NCBI GenBank assembly: GCA_949292445.1
Contig: CASEZU010000029.1
Span: 1-17,200, forward strand
Origin: an uncultured Spirochaetales bacterium
GTDB lineage: Bacteria > Spirochaetota > Spirochaetia > Sphaerochaetales > Sphaerochaetaceae
Direction of reading: 5' to 3'
Length of the DNA: 17,200 nt
The notes beneath the pieces are model-generated. The model did no database searches, was not told the origin of the DNA, and was given only the letters and a program-made list of their open reading frames with translations. Shown piece by piece: positions 8,421-15,566 of this stretch. Numbering within the stretch: the stretch's first letter is position 1; every line of letters starts with the position of its first letter. The position numbers and the translations under genes are program-made.

Positions 8421-8931
8421 GTCCGAAATCCTCCCCTTCAAGAAGACGCAGCACAGCCTCCGCCGCCTTCTCCTCCGCACTGTCGACAAGAGCCCTGTCC
8501 TCCGCACTGTATCTTGAGAGAACATGGTCGACGACCTTCACGCCATCTGCAGGGCGTCCTGTACCGATATAGACGCGGATGAAATCAGGCCCGATTGCCC
8601 CGATCATCGACTTCAGGCCGTTATGCCCTGCAGATGAACCTCCGCGCCTGATCCTTATTCTCCCTGGAGGAAGATCCATCTGGTCGACAATGACCACAAC
8701 CTCGTCGCCGGGAGGTATGCATGCAGCGGCGATATCCCCGGATCTGTTCATGTAAGTGAGGGGCTCGATAAGTGTCAGCGTTCCGGAGACAGCCTTCCTG
8801 TAAAGACAGAAGCAGCGCTTCCGGAGCTTGATGCCCTTCCGCGCTGCTATCTTCTCGACTGTCTCGAAACCGGCGTTATGCCGCGTCCCGCTGTACTTCG
8901 CCCCGGGATTCCCCAGACCGAAGACAGTCAT
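8395..8931 (-). CDS. pth: Peptidyl-tRNA hydrolase
   Basis: A 178-residue Pth that releases tRNA from prematurely dropped peptidyl-tRNA. The N-terminal FGLGNPG, the YSGTRHNAGF motif carrying catalytic His18, the substrate-binding PLTYMNRSG, VDQMDLPPGRIRI with the conserved catalytic Asp, and GGSSAGHNGLKSM are all present. The C-terminal DHVLSRYSAEDR region is also normal. The start codon overlaps the rplY stop by one base (TAATG), so translation should be coupled to bL25. The 3' end overlaps tilS by 26 bases. No oddities. Confidence 0.97.
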   Translation of the reverse strand: MTVFGLGNPGAKYSGTRHNAGFETVEKIAARKGIKLRKRCFCLYRKAVSGTLTLIEPLTYMNRSGDIAAACIPPGDEVVVIVDQMDLPPGRIRIRRGGSSAGHNGLKSMIGAIGPDFIRVYIGTGRPADGVKVVDHVLSRYSAEDRALVDSAEEKAAEAVLRLLEGEDFGHVAQWANS

Positions 8932-9578
8932 TATTTCGAAGCTGTGTCGGCAGCTGTCGCATCTGCAGCAGGAGCTGCTGCTGCGTCGGCAGTAGTCTCT
9001 TCGACTGCAGGAGCCTCTTCCTTGACCATCCTGACGGAAGCGATGGTAGCCTCCGGATCCTCGTGGATCTTGATGCCTGCAGGTACCTGGAGCTGGTCCA
9101 CACGGAAAGCCTCGTTAATGTCGAGACCGGAGACATCAGCCTTGATGACCTCGGGAAGATCCTTCGGAAGACACTCGATCTCAAGCTCATGGATGACCTG
9201 ATCGAGAACACCACCGGCGCGGCAGCCGACCGGATTGCCGTCGAGCTCGACACGGACATGAGTGCGGACTGTATGGCCTGCCGTGATCTCGAAGAAATCA
9301 ATGTGATGGATGCAGCGGCGGAGGAGATCCTCCTGATATGACTTAACGAATACGCTGTGGTCCTTCTCTCCGTCAACATGGAGCGTGATGAGTGTGGACT
9401 CGCTGAATCCAGCCTTCTTCATCTCGAACTCATGCGCATTCACGATAACGTGCAGCGGTTCTGTCTTTCCATAGACTACTGCAGGAATCTCACCGTTCCT
9501 GAGGAGTCTCCTTGACCCGGCTGATCCGAAATCAGCGGTCCTGAGCCTGGCGCCGAGCGCCTTCTTGTCGTTGCTCAT
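8931..9578 (-). CDS. rplY: Large-subunit ribosomal protein bL25, long Ctc form
   Basis: A 215-residue bL25 of the long CTC type, which binds 5S rRNA. The N-terminal domain (about 1-95: LGARLRTADFGSAGSRRLLR, then NGEIPAVVYGKTEPL) matches the bL25 core. A second beta domain (about 96-180) carries the CTC hallmarks FFEITAGHTVRTHVRVEL and DQVIHELEIECLPKDLPE. The last 30 residues are an Ala/Thr/Asp/Glu-rich low-complexity tail. The open frame extends to 9635, but ATG at 9578 has AAGGAG at a 7-base spacing and begins MSNDKKALGA, so I start there. It abuts pth (TAATG). The 120 bases between it and tRNA-Gln hold three small inverted repeats. Confidence 0.96.
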   Translation of the reverse strand: MSNDKKALGARLRTADFGSAGSRRLLRNGEIPAVVYGKTEPLHVIVNAHEFEMKKAGFSESTLITLHVDGEKDHSVFVKSYQEDLLRRCIHHIDFFEITAGHTVRTHVRVELDGNPVGCRAGGVLDQVIHELEIECLPKDLPEVIKADVSGLDINEAFRVDQLQVPAGIKIHEDPEATIASVRMVKEEAPAVEETTADAAAAPAADATAADTASK

Positions 9579-9698
9579 TCTTCTTCTCCTTATACTCTCA
9601 TCGGTTATACCGATTACCATAAAGTGCCGAAGCACGGTCTATGATGATATTAAAGCTGCGGCTTTTCTGCAATATGCAGCCCCCAGCCATAATATAGG
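9579..9698 (-). promoter_or_regulatory. rplY leader with three short inverted repeats
   Basis: This non-coding stretch between tRNA-Gln and rplY contains, in transcript order, CTGCA-TAT-TGCAG (9679-9667), GTGC-TTCG-GCAC followed by TTT (9635-9621), and ATCGGT-ATA-ACCGAT (9614-9600). The second has a UUCG tetraloop. The third ends 21 bases before the rplY start, just upstream of the ribosome binding site. Each stem is only 4-6 bp, so the structures are visible in sequence but their function is unknown: processing sites, a weak terminator or a regulatory leader are all possible. Confidence 0.4.
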
Positions 9699-9771
9699 CT
9701 GGGAAGGAAGGACTCGAACCTTCGGATGCCGGGATCAAAACCCAGTGCCTTAACCGCTTGGCGACTTCCCA
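9699..9771 (-). tRNA. tRNA-Gln (anticodon UUG)
   Basis: The minus strand folds into a 73-base cloverleaf. The acceptor stem TGGGAAG/CTTCCCA has the U1-A72 pair typical of tRNA-Gln, with discriminator G73. The anticodon arm is CTGGG-TTTTGAT-CCCGG, with TTG (plus-strand 9736-9738) in the anticodon position, reading CAA. The T arm is GAAGG-TTCGAGT-CCTTC. The terminal CCA is not encoded; the genome reads CCT after G73, so CCA must be added enzymatically. It sits between spoVG (30 bases before) and rplY, on the same strand, and has no obvious promoter of its own, so it is probably cut from the operon transcript. Confidence 0.96.
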
Positions 9772-9801
9772 ACGACTGGAAAGAAAGCTAGCAGAAAGAG
9801 A

Positions 9802-10065
9802 TTATCCCTGCAAGTCCGGATCGTTGTAGCGCTCGAGTATCGCGTTCTGCAGCTTTTCCCTGAACGACGTGTTGATCGGATGTGCGATGTCCTTGTATGT
9901 TCCGTCAGCAGCAGCCTTGGAAGGCATTGCGATGAAGAGCCCGTTTTGTGACTCTATGACCTTGATGTTATGGACGGCAAACTCGTCATCGAAAGCGACC
10001 GTGACATATGCGCGGAGCTTGTCGTTGCCATCCACCTTCCTGATTCTGATGTCAGTTATCTCCAT
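9802..10065 (-). CDS. spoVG: SpoVG family nucleic-acid-binding regulator
   Basis: An 87-residue SpoVG. Members bind DNA and RNA and act as global regulators; in Borrelia SpoVG is a site-specific nucleic-acid-binding protein. [51 protein letters not shown] and [17 protein letters not shown] span essentially the whole conserved family core; the C-terminus is short ([10 protein letters not shown]). GAGGT lies 6 bases before the ATG. It is 37 bases downstream of ispE and 30 bases upstream of tRNA-Gln. A 5-bp inverted repeat (GCATA/TATGC, 10085-10098) is in its short leader. Confidence 0.97.
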   Translation of the reverse strand: MEITDIRIRKVDGNDKLRAYVTVAFDDEFAVHNIKVIESQNGLFIAMPSKAAADGTYKDIAHPINTSFREKLQNAILERYNDPDLQG

Positions 10066-10084
10066 TCTATTACCTCAATCCCCA

Positions 10085-10098
10085 GCATATTATTATGC
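10085..10098. repeat. Short AT-rich inverted repeat in the spoVG leader
   Basis: GCATA-TTAT-TATGC lies in the 37-base gap between ispE and spoVG, about 20 bases before the spoVG start. It has no T-run on the minus strand, so it is not a normal terminator. It may be a small hairpin near the ribosome binding site or a protein site; chance is also possible in such AT-rich sequence. Confidence 0.35.
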
Positions 10099-10102
10099 TT
10101 AC

Positions 10103-10909
10103 TTATATGATATGCGAGGAAACAATACCATATTTTTCCGGATTGTCAAACTTGGGAGAGCCCGGAGGAAGCAGTGCGAACCACACATCTCCGGAGCCTG
10201 TCATCGAGATATAGGTACCCTCCGGAAGTTCTCCGGAAGCGATGGGGAATGCGGCTCCGGCCGGAGCCACCAGTTCGAAGTCATTCGGATGAGAAGTGCG
10301 CGTGGGAAAACATACCGAGATCGGCCCCAGATGGCGCTCTGGTCTCGCTATTGAATCAAGCGCTGCATATGCCTCAGCTGTACTGATCCCTTTGCCCGAG
10401 GCGGAAAGAAGGACGGAAAGGCCCGAAGGCACCTCAGTCTCCTCAATAATTTCACCCCGCCCCCTGACAATGGCGCCCTTGGCCCCGGATATGAAAAACG
10501 GAACATCGGAGCCGACGGAAGCTGCCGCGTCAAAGAGGCGCTCCTTCCCCAGAAGATTGCCGAATGAGGATTCAAGGAAGAGAAGCACGGAAGCTGCGTC
10601 CGAGGAGCCTCCCCCGAGCCCTGCCATCACAGGGATGTGCTTCTCTATGGAGATATTAAGATGGAAAGTCCTGCCGGAGGCCTCTGCATATGAAAGCGCG
10701 GCCTTTTCCATCAGGTCCATGCCGTCGCTGAGATACCCATCATTGCCATTTATCGTCACAGAGAGGACAGGTGACTGGGAAAGCTCTGCGTGTATGATAT
10801 CGGCAAGGGCAAGCCGCGCCATTATCGTCTCAATTGAATGGTAGCCGTCGCTGCGTCTTTCTCCGACAATAAGGCCGATATTGATCTTCGCATTGGCTTC
10901 AAGCCTCAC
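10103..10909 (-). CDS. ispE: 4-diphosphocytidyl-2-C-methyl-D-erythritol kinase
   Basis: A 268-residue GHMP kinase of the MEP pathway for isoprenoid precursors. It phosphorylates the 2-hydroxyl of CDP-ME. LEANAKINIGLIVGERRSDGY near the N-terminus carries the catalytic lysine (Lys8), PVMAGLGGGSSDAASVL (93-109) is the GHMP glycine-rich ATP loop, and GSDVPFFI holds the catalytic Asp135. The C-terminal motif MTGSGDVWFAL replaces the more usual M-S-G-S-G-P/S. The frame opens at GTG 10942, but I choose GTG 10909 because AGGAGG lies 7 bases before it and the protein then begins right at the family's N-terminus. This start overlaps the end of the uracil-DNA glycosylase gene by 11 bases, implying coupling. 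Confidence 0.93.
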   Translation of the reverse strand: MRLEANAKINIGLIVGERRSDGYHSIETIMARLALADIIHAELSQSPVLSVTINGNDGYLSDGMDLMEKAALSYAEASGRTFHLNISIEKHIPVMAGLGGGSSDAASVLLFLESSFGNLLGKERLFDAAASVGSDVPFFISGAKGAIVRGRGEIIEETEVPSGLSVLLSASGKGISTAEAYAALDSIARPERHLGPISVCFPTRTSHPNDFELVAPAGAAFPIASGELPEGTYISMTGSGDVWFALLPPGSPKFDNPEKYGIVSSHII

Positions 10910-11606
10910 TGACGAGCCTCCTGAACGCAATGAGAGCTTCACCGCTGTCCCAGAACTTCATTGAGGAGGGGCTCCGGGGAGACGGATGCGGGAAATACTC
11001 GATCCTTTCCGCACCAGCATTTCTCAGCCTCTTCTCCGCGTACCGTCCGAGAGCGACGGTGATCTCAGGACAGAGGATGTCCAGTATACTCAGGAGATAT
11101 CTTCCGCAGATTGAGTCAATTGTCCGCCTGTCATCTGCTGGAAGCTCATCGGGTGTGACATTGCGCCGCCCGTCTATGAACGCAAGCGGACAGAAGCTGA
11201 GGACAGCGGCGGCTGAGAAGAAACTGGCAGCGCTGCCATAGGATGCGGCCATGCCCCAGAACTTCTTCCCCGATACCTCATGCTGCCGCACGTCCATTCC
11301 CGCCACAGGCTTGAGAGGAGGATTCTCACGCGGCACTCCCACCTTTCCGTCTATCGAGAGATAATTCCTCACCGCCTCCACCTCTCCGAAGGGCACGCCG
11401 GTCTGCATCATCCCGTAAGGCCCCGGATTCATGCCGAGAAAGAGGATTTTCTGCCCTTCCCTCACGGAGAGCCTGATGAAGCACTCATAGTTGTCCCACG
11501 CATAATCCAGCGGATTCACCACCGTGCCGCGGAATGTCCAGCGCACATCGTCCAGCTCAGCGGCCATCGACCTCGACAAGGATAACAGTGAAAAGACTCT
11601 GTCCAT
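10899..11606 (-). CDS. SMUG1-type uracil-DNA glycosylase
   Basis: A 235-residue member of the SMUG family, which removes uracil and some oxidised pyrimidines from DNA as the first step of base-excision repair. NPLDYAW (31-37), FLGMNPGPYGMMQTGVPFGE (56-75) with the catalytic Asn60, EVSGKKFWG (110-118) and HPSPRSP (207-213) with the catalytic-loop His207 match animal SMUG1 closely. The residue aligned to human Asn163, which recognises the pyrimidine, appears to be Ser137 (LSFCPL here, HNLCPL in human). The frame extends to 11675 across the HAD start; I choose ATG 11606, which aligns with the SMUG N-terminal helix and has a TACACT 7 bases upstream. ATG 11567 (with GAGG close by) is an alternative. 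First gene of the minus-strand cluster. Confidence 0.92.
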   Translation of the reverse strand: MDRVFSLLSLSRSMAAELDDVRWTFRGTVVNPLDYAWDNYECFIRLSVREGQKILFLGMNPGPYGMMQTGVPFGEVEAVRNYLSIDGKVGVPRENPPLKPVAGMDVRQHEVSGKKFWGMAASYGSAASFFSAAAVLSFCPLAFIDGRRNVTPDELPADDRRTIDSICGRYLLSILDILCPEITVALGRYAEKRLRNAGAERIEYFPHPSPRSPSSMKFWDSGEALIAFRRLVSEA

Positions 11607-11652
11607 ATATGCCAGTGTAGTCAAAAGCCATCTTTTTGCATATTCTGTAGCT
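11607..11652. promoter_or_regulatory. Overlapping divergent promoters for the SMUG1 and HAD genes
   Basis: Only 46 bases separate the two start codons. Towards HAD (plus): TAGTCA (11618-11623), 17-base spacer, TATTCT (11641-11646), then 6 bases to the ATG. Towards SMUG1 (minus): TACACT (11619-11614), then 7 bases to the ATG, with no good -35. The minus -10 overlaps the plus -35, so the two could compete. Neither start has a Shine-Dalgarno sequence, which suits leaderless transcripts. Confidence 0.45.
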
Positions 11653-12405
11653 ATGGGTGAAATCAAAGGCATCATCCTGGATAAGGACGGTACGCTCTTC
11701 CGCTATGGGGAAGTGTGGGGACCTGTATTATCGGATGCCATCGAGAAAGGCCTGGCAAGAGCCAGGATGCCTGAGAACAGGAAGAATGAATGTATTGCTG
11801 ATTTCTGCCGCGTCGTCGGAGTAGACAGGCAGGGAAGGACATATCCGGACGGCATCATCTTCCGCCATGACAGGCTTTTTCTCGCAACAGTTAGGATACT
11901 GAGGATCACATTCCACTACCATATGAATCCCTGGCGAGTCTGGAAGTCCGTCAAGGCGATCCTGAATCACGAGGGCTTCAGCCTTCAGGAATACCTCAGC
12001 GGCATGGATTTTTCAGGAGTGAGGGAGACAATAAAGGCACTGCATGACAGGGGCTATGTCCTCGGGGTGGTCACGACGGACACCACCGAATCCACCGAAC
12101 TCTTCCTTTCGAAGATGGGAATAAAGGAATACATATCGTTCCTGCGCACAAAGGACACATCAGCGCATCAGAAGCCGAACCCTGAGGCCATCAGGGAGTT
12201 CTGCAGCGAGTACGGCTTCGACAGCAGCGAGGTCGCTGTGATCGGAGACACCCTCGTCGACATGGAGTTCGGGCATCAGGGAAAGGCCGGGTATACGATC
12301 GCTGTCCTCACCGGTTCCGGGGACAGGGATGGGCTCATGGAAACCGCCGATGCGGTCTACCCCGCCCTCTCGGATATCATCCGGGATCCTATCTTGTTTT
12401 CCTGA
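11653..12405 (+). CDS. HAD-superfamily hydrolase, phosphoglycolate-phosphatase-like
   Basis: A 250-residue cytoplasmic HAD phosphatase. Motif I is ILDKDGTL with nucleophile Asp10 and acid/base Asp12; a helical cap (about 18-118) follows; motif II is VVTTDTTES (139-147); motif III lysine is Lys174 in QKPNPEA; motif IV is VIGDTLVDMEFG with Asp199 and Asp203. All catalytic residues are present. The cap type and motif spacing resemble Gph/PgmB-like enzymes, but the substrate cannot be assigned. The open frame reaches back to 11524, inside the opposite-strand glycosylase gene; ATG 11653 (MGEIKGIILDKDGT) places motif I at the normal distance. It is followed after 112 bases by the acyl-CoA synthetase, which has its own promoter. 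Confidence 0.92.
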   Translation: MGEIKGIILDKDGTLFRYGEVWGPVLSDAIEKGLARARMPENRKNECIADFCRVVGVDRQGRTYPDGIIFRHDRLFLATVRILRITFHYHMNPWRVWKSVKAILNHEGFSLQEYLSGMDFSGVRETIKALHDRGYVLGVVTTDTTESTELFLSKMGIKEYISFLRTKDTSAHQKPNPEAIREFCSEYGFDSSEVAVIGDTLVDMEFGHQGKAGYTIAVLTGSGDRDGLMETADAVYPALSDIIRDPILFS

Positions 12406-12418
12406 CACGCTTTGCCAT

Positions 12419-12464
12419 TTGCCTAAAATCCGGCAACTATGTATAGTTAATCCTAACTAGTTAG
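12419..12464 (+). promoter_or_regulatory. Promoter and palindromic operator-like site of the acyl-CoA synthetase gene
   Basis: TTGCCT (12419-12424), a 17-base spacer and TATAGT (12442-12447) make a good sigma-70-type promoter. Directly at the expected transcription start lies a perfect 12-bp palindrome CTAACTAGTTAG (12453-12464). Together with AGTTA at 12446-12450, overlapping the -10, this gives three half-sites AGTTA/TAACT/AGTTA in 18 bases. Such placement is typical of a repressor site; the regulator is unknown. The leader from the predicted start to the ATG is about 64 bases. Confidence 0.6.
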
Positions 12465-12517
12465 TACAAGGACATGATTTCTCTGCCCCGCCGGGCAGAT
12501 TTAAGGCAGGAAAGAAG

Positions 12518-14230
12518 ATGTATTCATGGGATGAGCTTGAGGAATTCAGAAACAAGCAGATCGTGAGGGGTGAGTGGCCGACAATACCGGAGCTTTTCGA
12601 GATGGCGGTGTACCGCTTCCCAGAGAGGCCGTGTTTCACAGTATTCGAGCCAGATAGGAAGGACCTCACATACAGGGAAGCATACAGGAAGATAATGCAG
12701 GGCGCAGCGCTCCTGAAATCCAGCGGCATAAAGAAAGGCGACAAGGTCCTCGTCAACGGAAAGAACAGCCCTGACTGGGCGATCGCATACTTCGCGGTTC
12801 TCGCCGCCGGCGGAATCGTCGTCCCGATCGACAACCAGATGCACACAGACCGCTGCATGAGGCTCTCGGAATACGCGAAAGTTAGATTCGCCATCTGCGA
12901 TTTCGACGTGCTTGAGAAGATGAAGGGAATCGGAGGCGCGTGGTATGACTCGCTCTGCGGCAAGGCAATGCTCAAGGGAAAAAGCGATGAGTACACAAAA
13001 TTCGCAGAGCTCACGATAGAGCCGCTGGAGAAGAAAGTTGAGGTCAGCGAAACAGATGACGCCGCGGTTCTCTTCACATCCGGAACGACCGGGAACGAGA
13101 AGGGAGCTGTGCTCTCCCACAGAAACATCACATCTAATGTGTATCAGGCTGCGAACGGCATGGGAGTCGACGAGAACGATGTTCTGTATGCGCTTCTTCC
13201 TCTGCATCACAGCTACTGCTGCACTGCAGTGCTTCTCGAGACGATCAAGCATGGTGCCGACTGCATCTTCGGCCATGGAATCATCGTCTCCAGAATGATT
13301 GCGGACATGAAGCAGGGAAAGGTCACCGTCTTCATGGGCATCCCCCTTCTCTACAATAAGGTCATCGCGGGAATATTCAAGCAGGTCAGGGCAAAAGGCG
13401 CCGTGACATACGCGCTTGTAAGAACGCTGATGACGCTCAACGGCTGGTGCAAGAAGGCTTTCGGTAAGACTCCGTTCAAGCCGTTCTTCGACAAGAACAT
13501 CACCTCGAAAGTCGGTCTGGACAGCTCGAAGATCCTCATCTGCGGCGCAGGTCCTCTCTCCCCCAAGGTGTTCAAGCAGTATCAGCAGCTCGGTCTCAAC
13601 TTCCTGCAGGGCTACGGCCTCACGGAGACTGCCCCGATCCTGACGCTCAATCCGCCGGAGCACTTCAAGGTCGACTCAGTCGGCAAGGTGCTTCCTTTCA
13701 TCGACATGATCATTGCCGACAAAGACAGCGAGGGCATCGGAGAGATCAGGGTGAAGGGACCGAACATCACGAGAGGGTATCTCGACGATGCGGAGAATAC
13801 CGCAGCGCTCTTTGATGAGAACGGCTATCTCAGGACCGGTGACCTCGGATACCTCGACAGCGAGAACTACCTCTACCTCAAGGGAAGGGCGAAGAACATC
13901 ATCGTCACCGAGGGCGGCAAGAATGTCTTCCCCGAAGAAATCGAGGATATGTTCCAGCTCTATCAGCAGATTGACCAGATACTGATCAGGGGCTTCCAGA
14001 TGAAGAAGGATGTGCCCTGCGAGTGCATCGAGGCTGTCATCTATCCTTCCGAGGAATACTACAAGAACAGGAATCTCTCGAAGGAGGAGCTGCAGAAGGA
14101 GATGGAAGCCATCGTCTCCGAGGTAAACAGGAACCTCGTCGGATACAAGAAGATCGAGAAGGTCACGCTTGTAGACAAACCGATGGAGATGACGACAACG
14201 AAGAAGATCAAGAGAAATCTTGTGAAGTAA
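12518..14230 (+). CDS. AMP-forming long-chain acyl-CoA synthetase (FadD/AMP-binding family)
   Basis: A 570-residue adenylate-forming enzyme. It activates a carboxylic acid, most likely a fatty acid, as acyl-AMP and then transfers it to CoA or another thiol. Core motifs: A3 FTSGTTGNEKGAVLSH (186-201), A5 GYGLTETA (365-372), A7 YLRTGDLG (437-444), A8 KNIIVTEGGKNVFPEEIE (459-476), and the A10 region TTTKKIKRN with the probable catalytic lysine at 563. The A8 and A5 motifs are of the long-chain acyl-CoA synthetase kind, but chain length and acceptor are not readable. No signal peptide or clear membrane helix. An AGGAAAG-type ribosome binding site precedes the ATG. It has its own promoter/operator and terminator, so it is a single-gene unit. 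Confidence 0.93.
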   Translation: MYSWDELEEFRNKQIVRGEWPTIPELFEMAVYRFPERPCFTVFEPDRKDLTYREAYRKIMQGAALLKSSGIKKGDKVLVNGKNSPDWAIAYFAVLAAGGIVVPIDNQMHTDRCMRLSEYAKVRFAICDFDVLEKMKGIGGAWYDSLCGKAMLKGKSDEYTKFAELTIEPLEKKVEVSETDDAAVLFTSGTTGNEKGAVLSHRNITSNVYQAANGMGVDENDVLYALLPLHHSYCCTAVLLETIKHGADCIFGHGIIVSRMIADMKQGKVTVFMGIPLLYNKVIAGIFKQVRAKGAVTYALVRTLMTLNGWCKKAFGKTPFKPFFDKNITSKVGLDSSKILICGAGPLSPKVFKQYQQLGLNFLQGYGLTETAPILTLNPPEHFKVDSVGKVLPFIDMIIADKDSEGIGEIRVKGPNITRGYLDDAENTAALFDENGYLRTGDLGYLDSENYLYLKGRAKNIIVTEGGKNVFPEEIEDMFQLYQQIDQILIRGFQMKKDVPCECIEAVIYPSEEYYKNRNLSKEELQKEMEAIVSEVNRNLVGYKKIEKVTLVDKPMEMTTTKKIKRNLVK

Positions 14231-14232
14231 TG

Positions 14233-14259
14233 AAAAGGAGCCGCCCGGCTCCTTTTCTT
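14233..14259 (+). terminator. Rho-independent terminator after the acyl-CoA synthetase
   Basis: A perfect 10-bp stem AAAAGGAGCC (14233-14242) / GGCTCCTTTT (14247-14256) with a GCCC loop, followed by CTT, starts 3 bases after the stop codon. The A-run on its left makes it potentially active on both strands. Confidence 0.92.
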
Positions 14260-14273
14260 ATCCCCATCCGTGC

Positions 14274-14279
14274 TACAAT
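14274..14279 (+). promoter_or_regulatory. -10-like box directly before the amidohydrolase
   Basis: TACAAT (5 of 6 to TATAAT) is followed by 6 bases and then the ATG at 14286. A matching -35 would fall on the 3' arm of the preceding terminator and is poor. There is no Shine-Dalgarno, which again suggests a transcript starting at the ATG. Confidence 0.4.
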
Positions 14280-14285
14280 AGCGCC

Positions 14286-15566
14286 ATGACGACGCTTATA
14301 AGAAACGCAACCATAATACCGATGACGGAAAGGGACCGCTTTCTCCGCGGAGATATCCTGATAGAAAACGGAAGGATAAAGGCTGTAGGGAAAACGGACG
14401 GCAAGGCCGATGAGATAATCGATGCCTCCTCCATGATTGCCCTGCCCTCCTTCGTCGATGCGCACATTCACCTCTCGATGGTGCTGATGCGGAACTATAA
14501 GGACACCTGTGAGAACCTGCAGGACTGGCTTTCGGAAATCTTCCCGATTGAGGACAAGCTCGACGGAGAGGATATCTACCAGGCCTCAAGGCTCGGCTGT
14601 GCAGAGCTCATCCAGTCGGGCTGCACAGTCTTTGCCGACATGTATTTCCATGCCTGGAACACCGTAAAGGCTGTCAAAGAAGCCGGCATGAGGGGAATCA
14701 TCGGACAGACATTCATGAATGACGGGAAAGATGCCGATTTCAGGATCAGGGAACTTGCTCCCAGGACACTTGAGAGCATCGGAGAAAGCGATATGATCAG
14801 GCTGGATGCCGCCGTCCATGCCGTATACACCTCCACCCCGGACTGCTATCAGAGGGCAGCAGAATGGGTCAGGGAGAGAGGGGTGAGAATGCATACCCAT
14901 CTCTCAGAGACCAGAAAGGAGGTCGATGACTGCATCGCGGAATACGGCATGTCGCCTGTGAAGCTCCTGGAAAGCATCGGGGTTCTGGATGTTCCTGTCT
15001 ACGCCGCACACTGTGTGCACACAGATGAGGATGACATGAGGATAATGAAGGAGCACGGTGTAGCCGTCGTCCACAATCCTTCGTCCAATATGAAGCTCGC
15101 TTCCGGCATCGCCCCTGTGAGAAGATACAGGGAGCTCGGGATCTGCACGGCGCTCGGAACAGACGGGGCCTCATCCAACAACAATCTCTCGATGATGAAG
15201 GAGATGAACGCGGCGGCGATGCTGCAGACCATATCAAACATGACGCCTTCCGCGGCAAGGCCATATGACATCATAGAGATGGCGACGCTCGGCGGGGCCA
15301 GGGCACTGGGACTGGATGACAGGATCGGCACGCTTGAGGAAGGAAAGGAAGCGGACATAACGCTCATAAACACGGATGATGTGAACATGACACCGGTGAA
15401 TGATCCTTTCTCCGCCATAGTTTTCTCCGCGGACAGGAAGAATGTCGACACGGTCTTCTGCAGAGGATGCAAGCTGCTGGAACATGGAAATCTCCTCTCC
15501 CTCGACAAGGACGAGGTGACAAGAAAAACAAGGGAAAGATGGGAGGATGTTCTGAGACGGCCATGA
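14286..15566 (+). CDS. mtaD: Amidohydrolase, 5-methylthioadenosine/S-adenosylhomocysteine deaminase-like
   Basis: A 426-residue metal-dependent deaminase of the amidohydrolase superfamily, in the MtaD/SsnA/TrzA branch. These enzymes deaminate MTA, SAH or related purines. Metal and catalytic residues are present: DAHIHL (His60, His62), MHTHLSET (His205, Glu208), AAHCVHT (His242) and GTDGASSNNN (Asp293); HNPSSNMKLASGIAPV matches the MTA/SAH-deaminase subgroup. The N- and C-terminal small beta domain is intact (IENGRIKAVG; GKEADITLINTD). Exact substrate is uncertain; guanine- or chlorohydrolase-type relatives share these motifs. No Shine-Dalgarno precedes the ATG. The stop overlaps the next start as ATGA, so it is cotranscribed with the SIMPL-domain gene. 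Confidence 0.88.
   Translation: MTTLIRNATIIPMTERDRFLRGDILIENGRIKAVGKTDGKADEIIDASSMIALPSFVDAHIHLSMVLMRNYKDTCENLQDWLSEIFPIEDKLDGEDIYQASRLGCAELIQSGCTVFADMYFHAWNTVKAVKEAGMRGIIGQTFMNDGKDADFRIRELAPRTLESIGESDMIRLDAAVHAVYTSTPDCYQRAAEWVRERGVRMHTHLSETRKEVDDCIAEYGMSPVKLLESIGVLDVPVYAAHCVHTDEDDMRIMKEHGVAVVHNPSSNMKLASGIAPVRRYRELGICTALGTDGASSNNNLSMMKEMNAAAMLQTISNMTPSAARPYDIIEMATLGGARALGLDDRIGTLEEGKEADITLINTDDVNMTPVNDPFSAIVFSADRKNVDTVFCRGCKLLEHGNLLSLDKDEVTRKTRERWEDVLRRP

Noticed and set aside
9667..9679. CTGCA/TGCAG hairpin after tRNA-Gln as a terminator
   Set aside because: The stem is 5 bp and is followed by AAAAG on the minus strand, not a T-run.
9565..9753. Plus-strand open frame across the tRNA-Gln gene
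   Set aside because: Its C-terminal part is a translation of the complement of the tRNA (the familiar GRTRTFGCRDQNPVP-type artefact).
12524..13663. Long minus-strand open frame (379 codons) opposite the acyl-CoA synthetase
   Set aside because: It is antisense to a full-length gene with all adenylation motifs, has no recognisable domain and no ribosome binding site; the length follows from the strong codon bias of the real gene.
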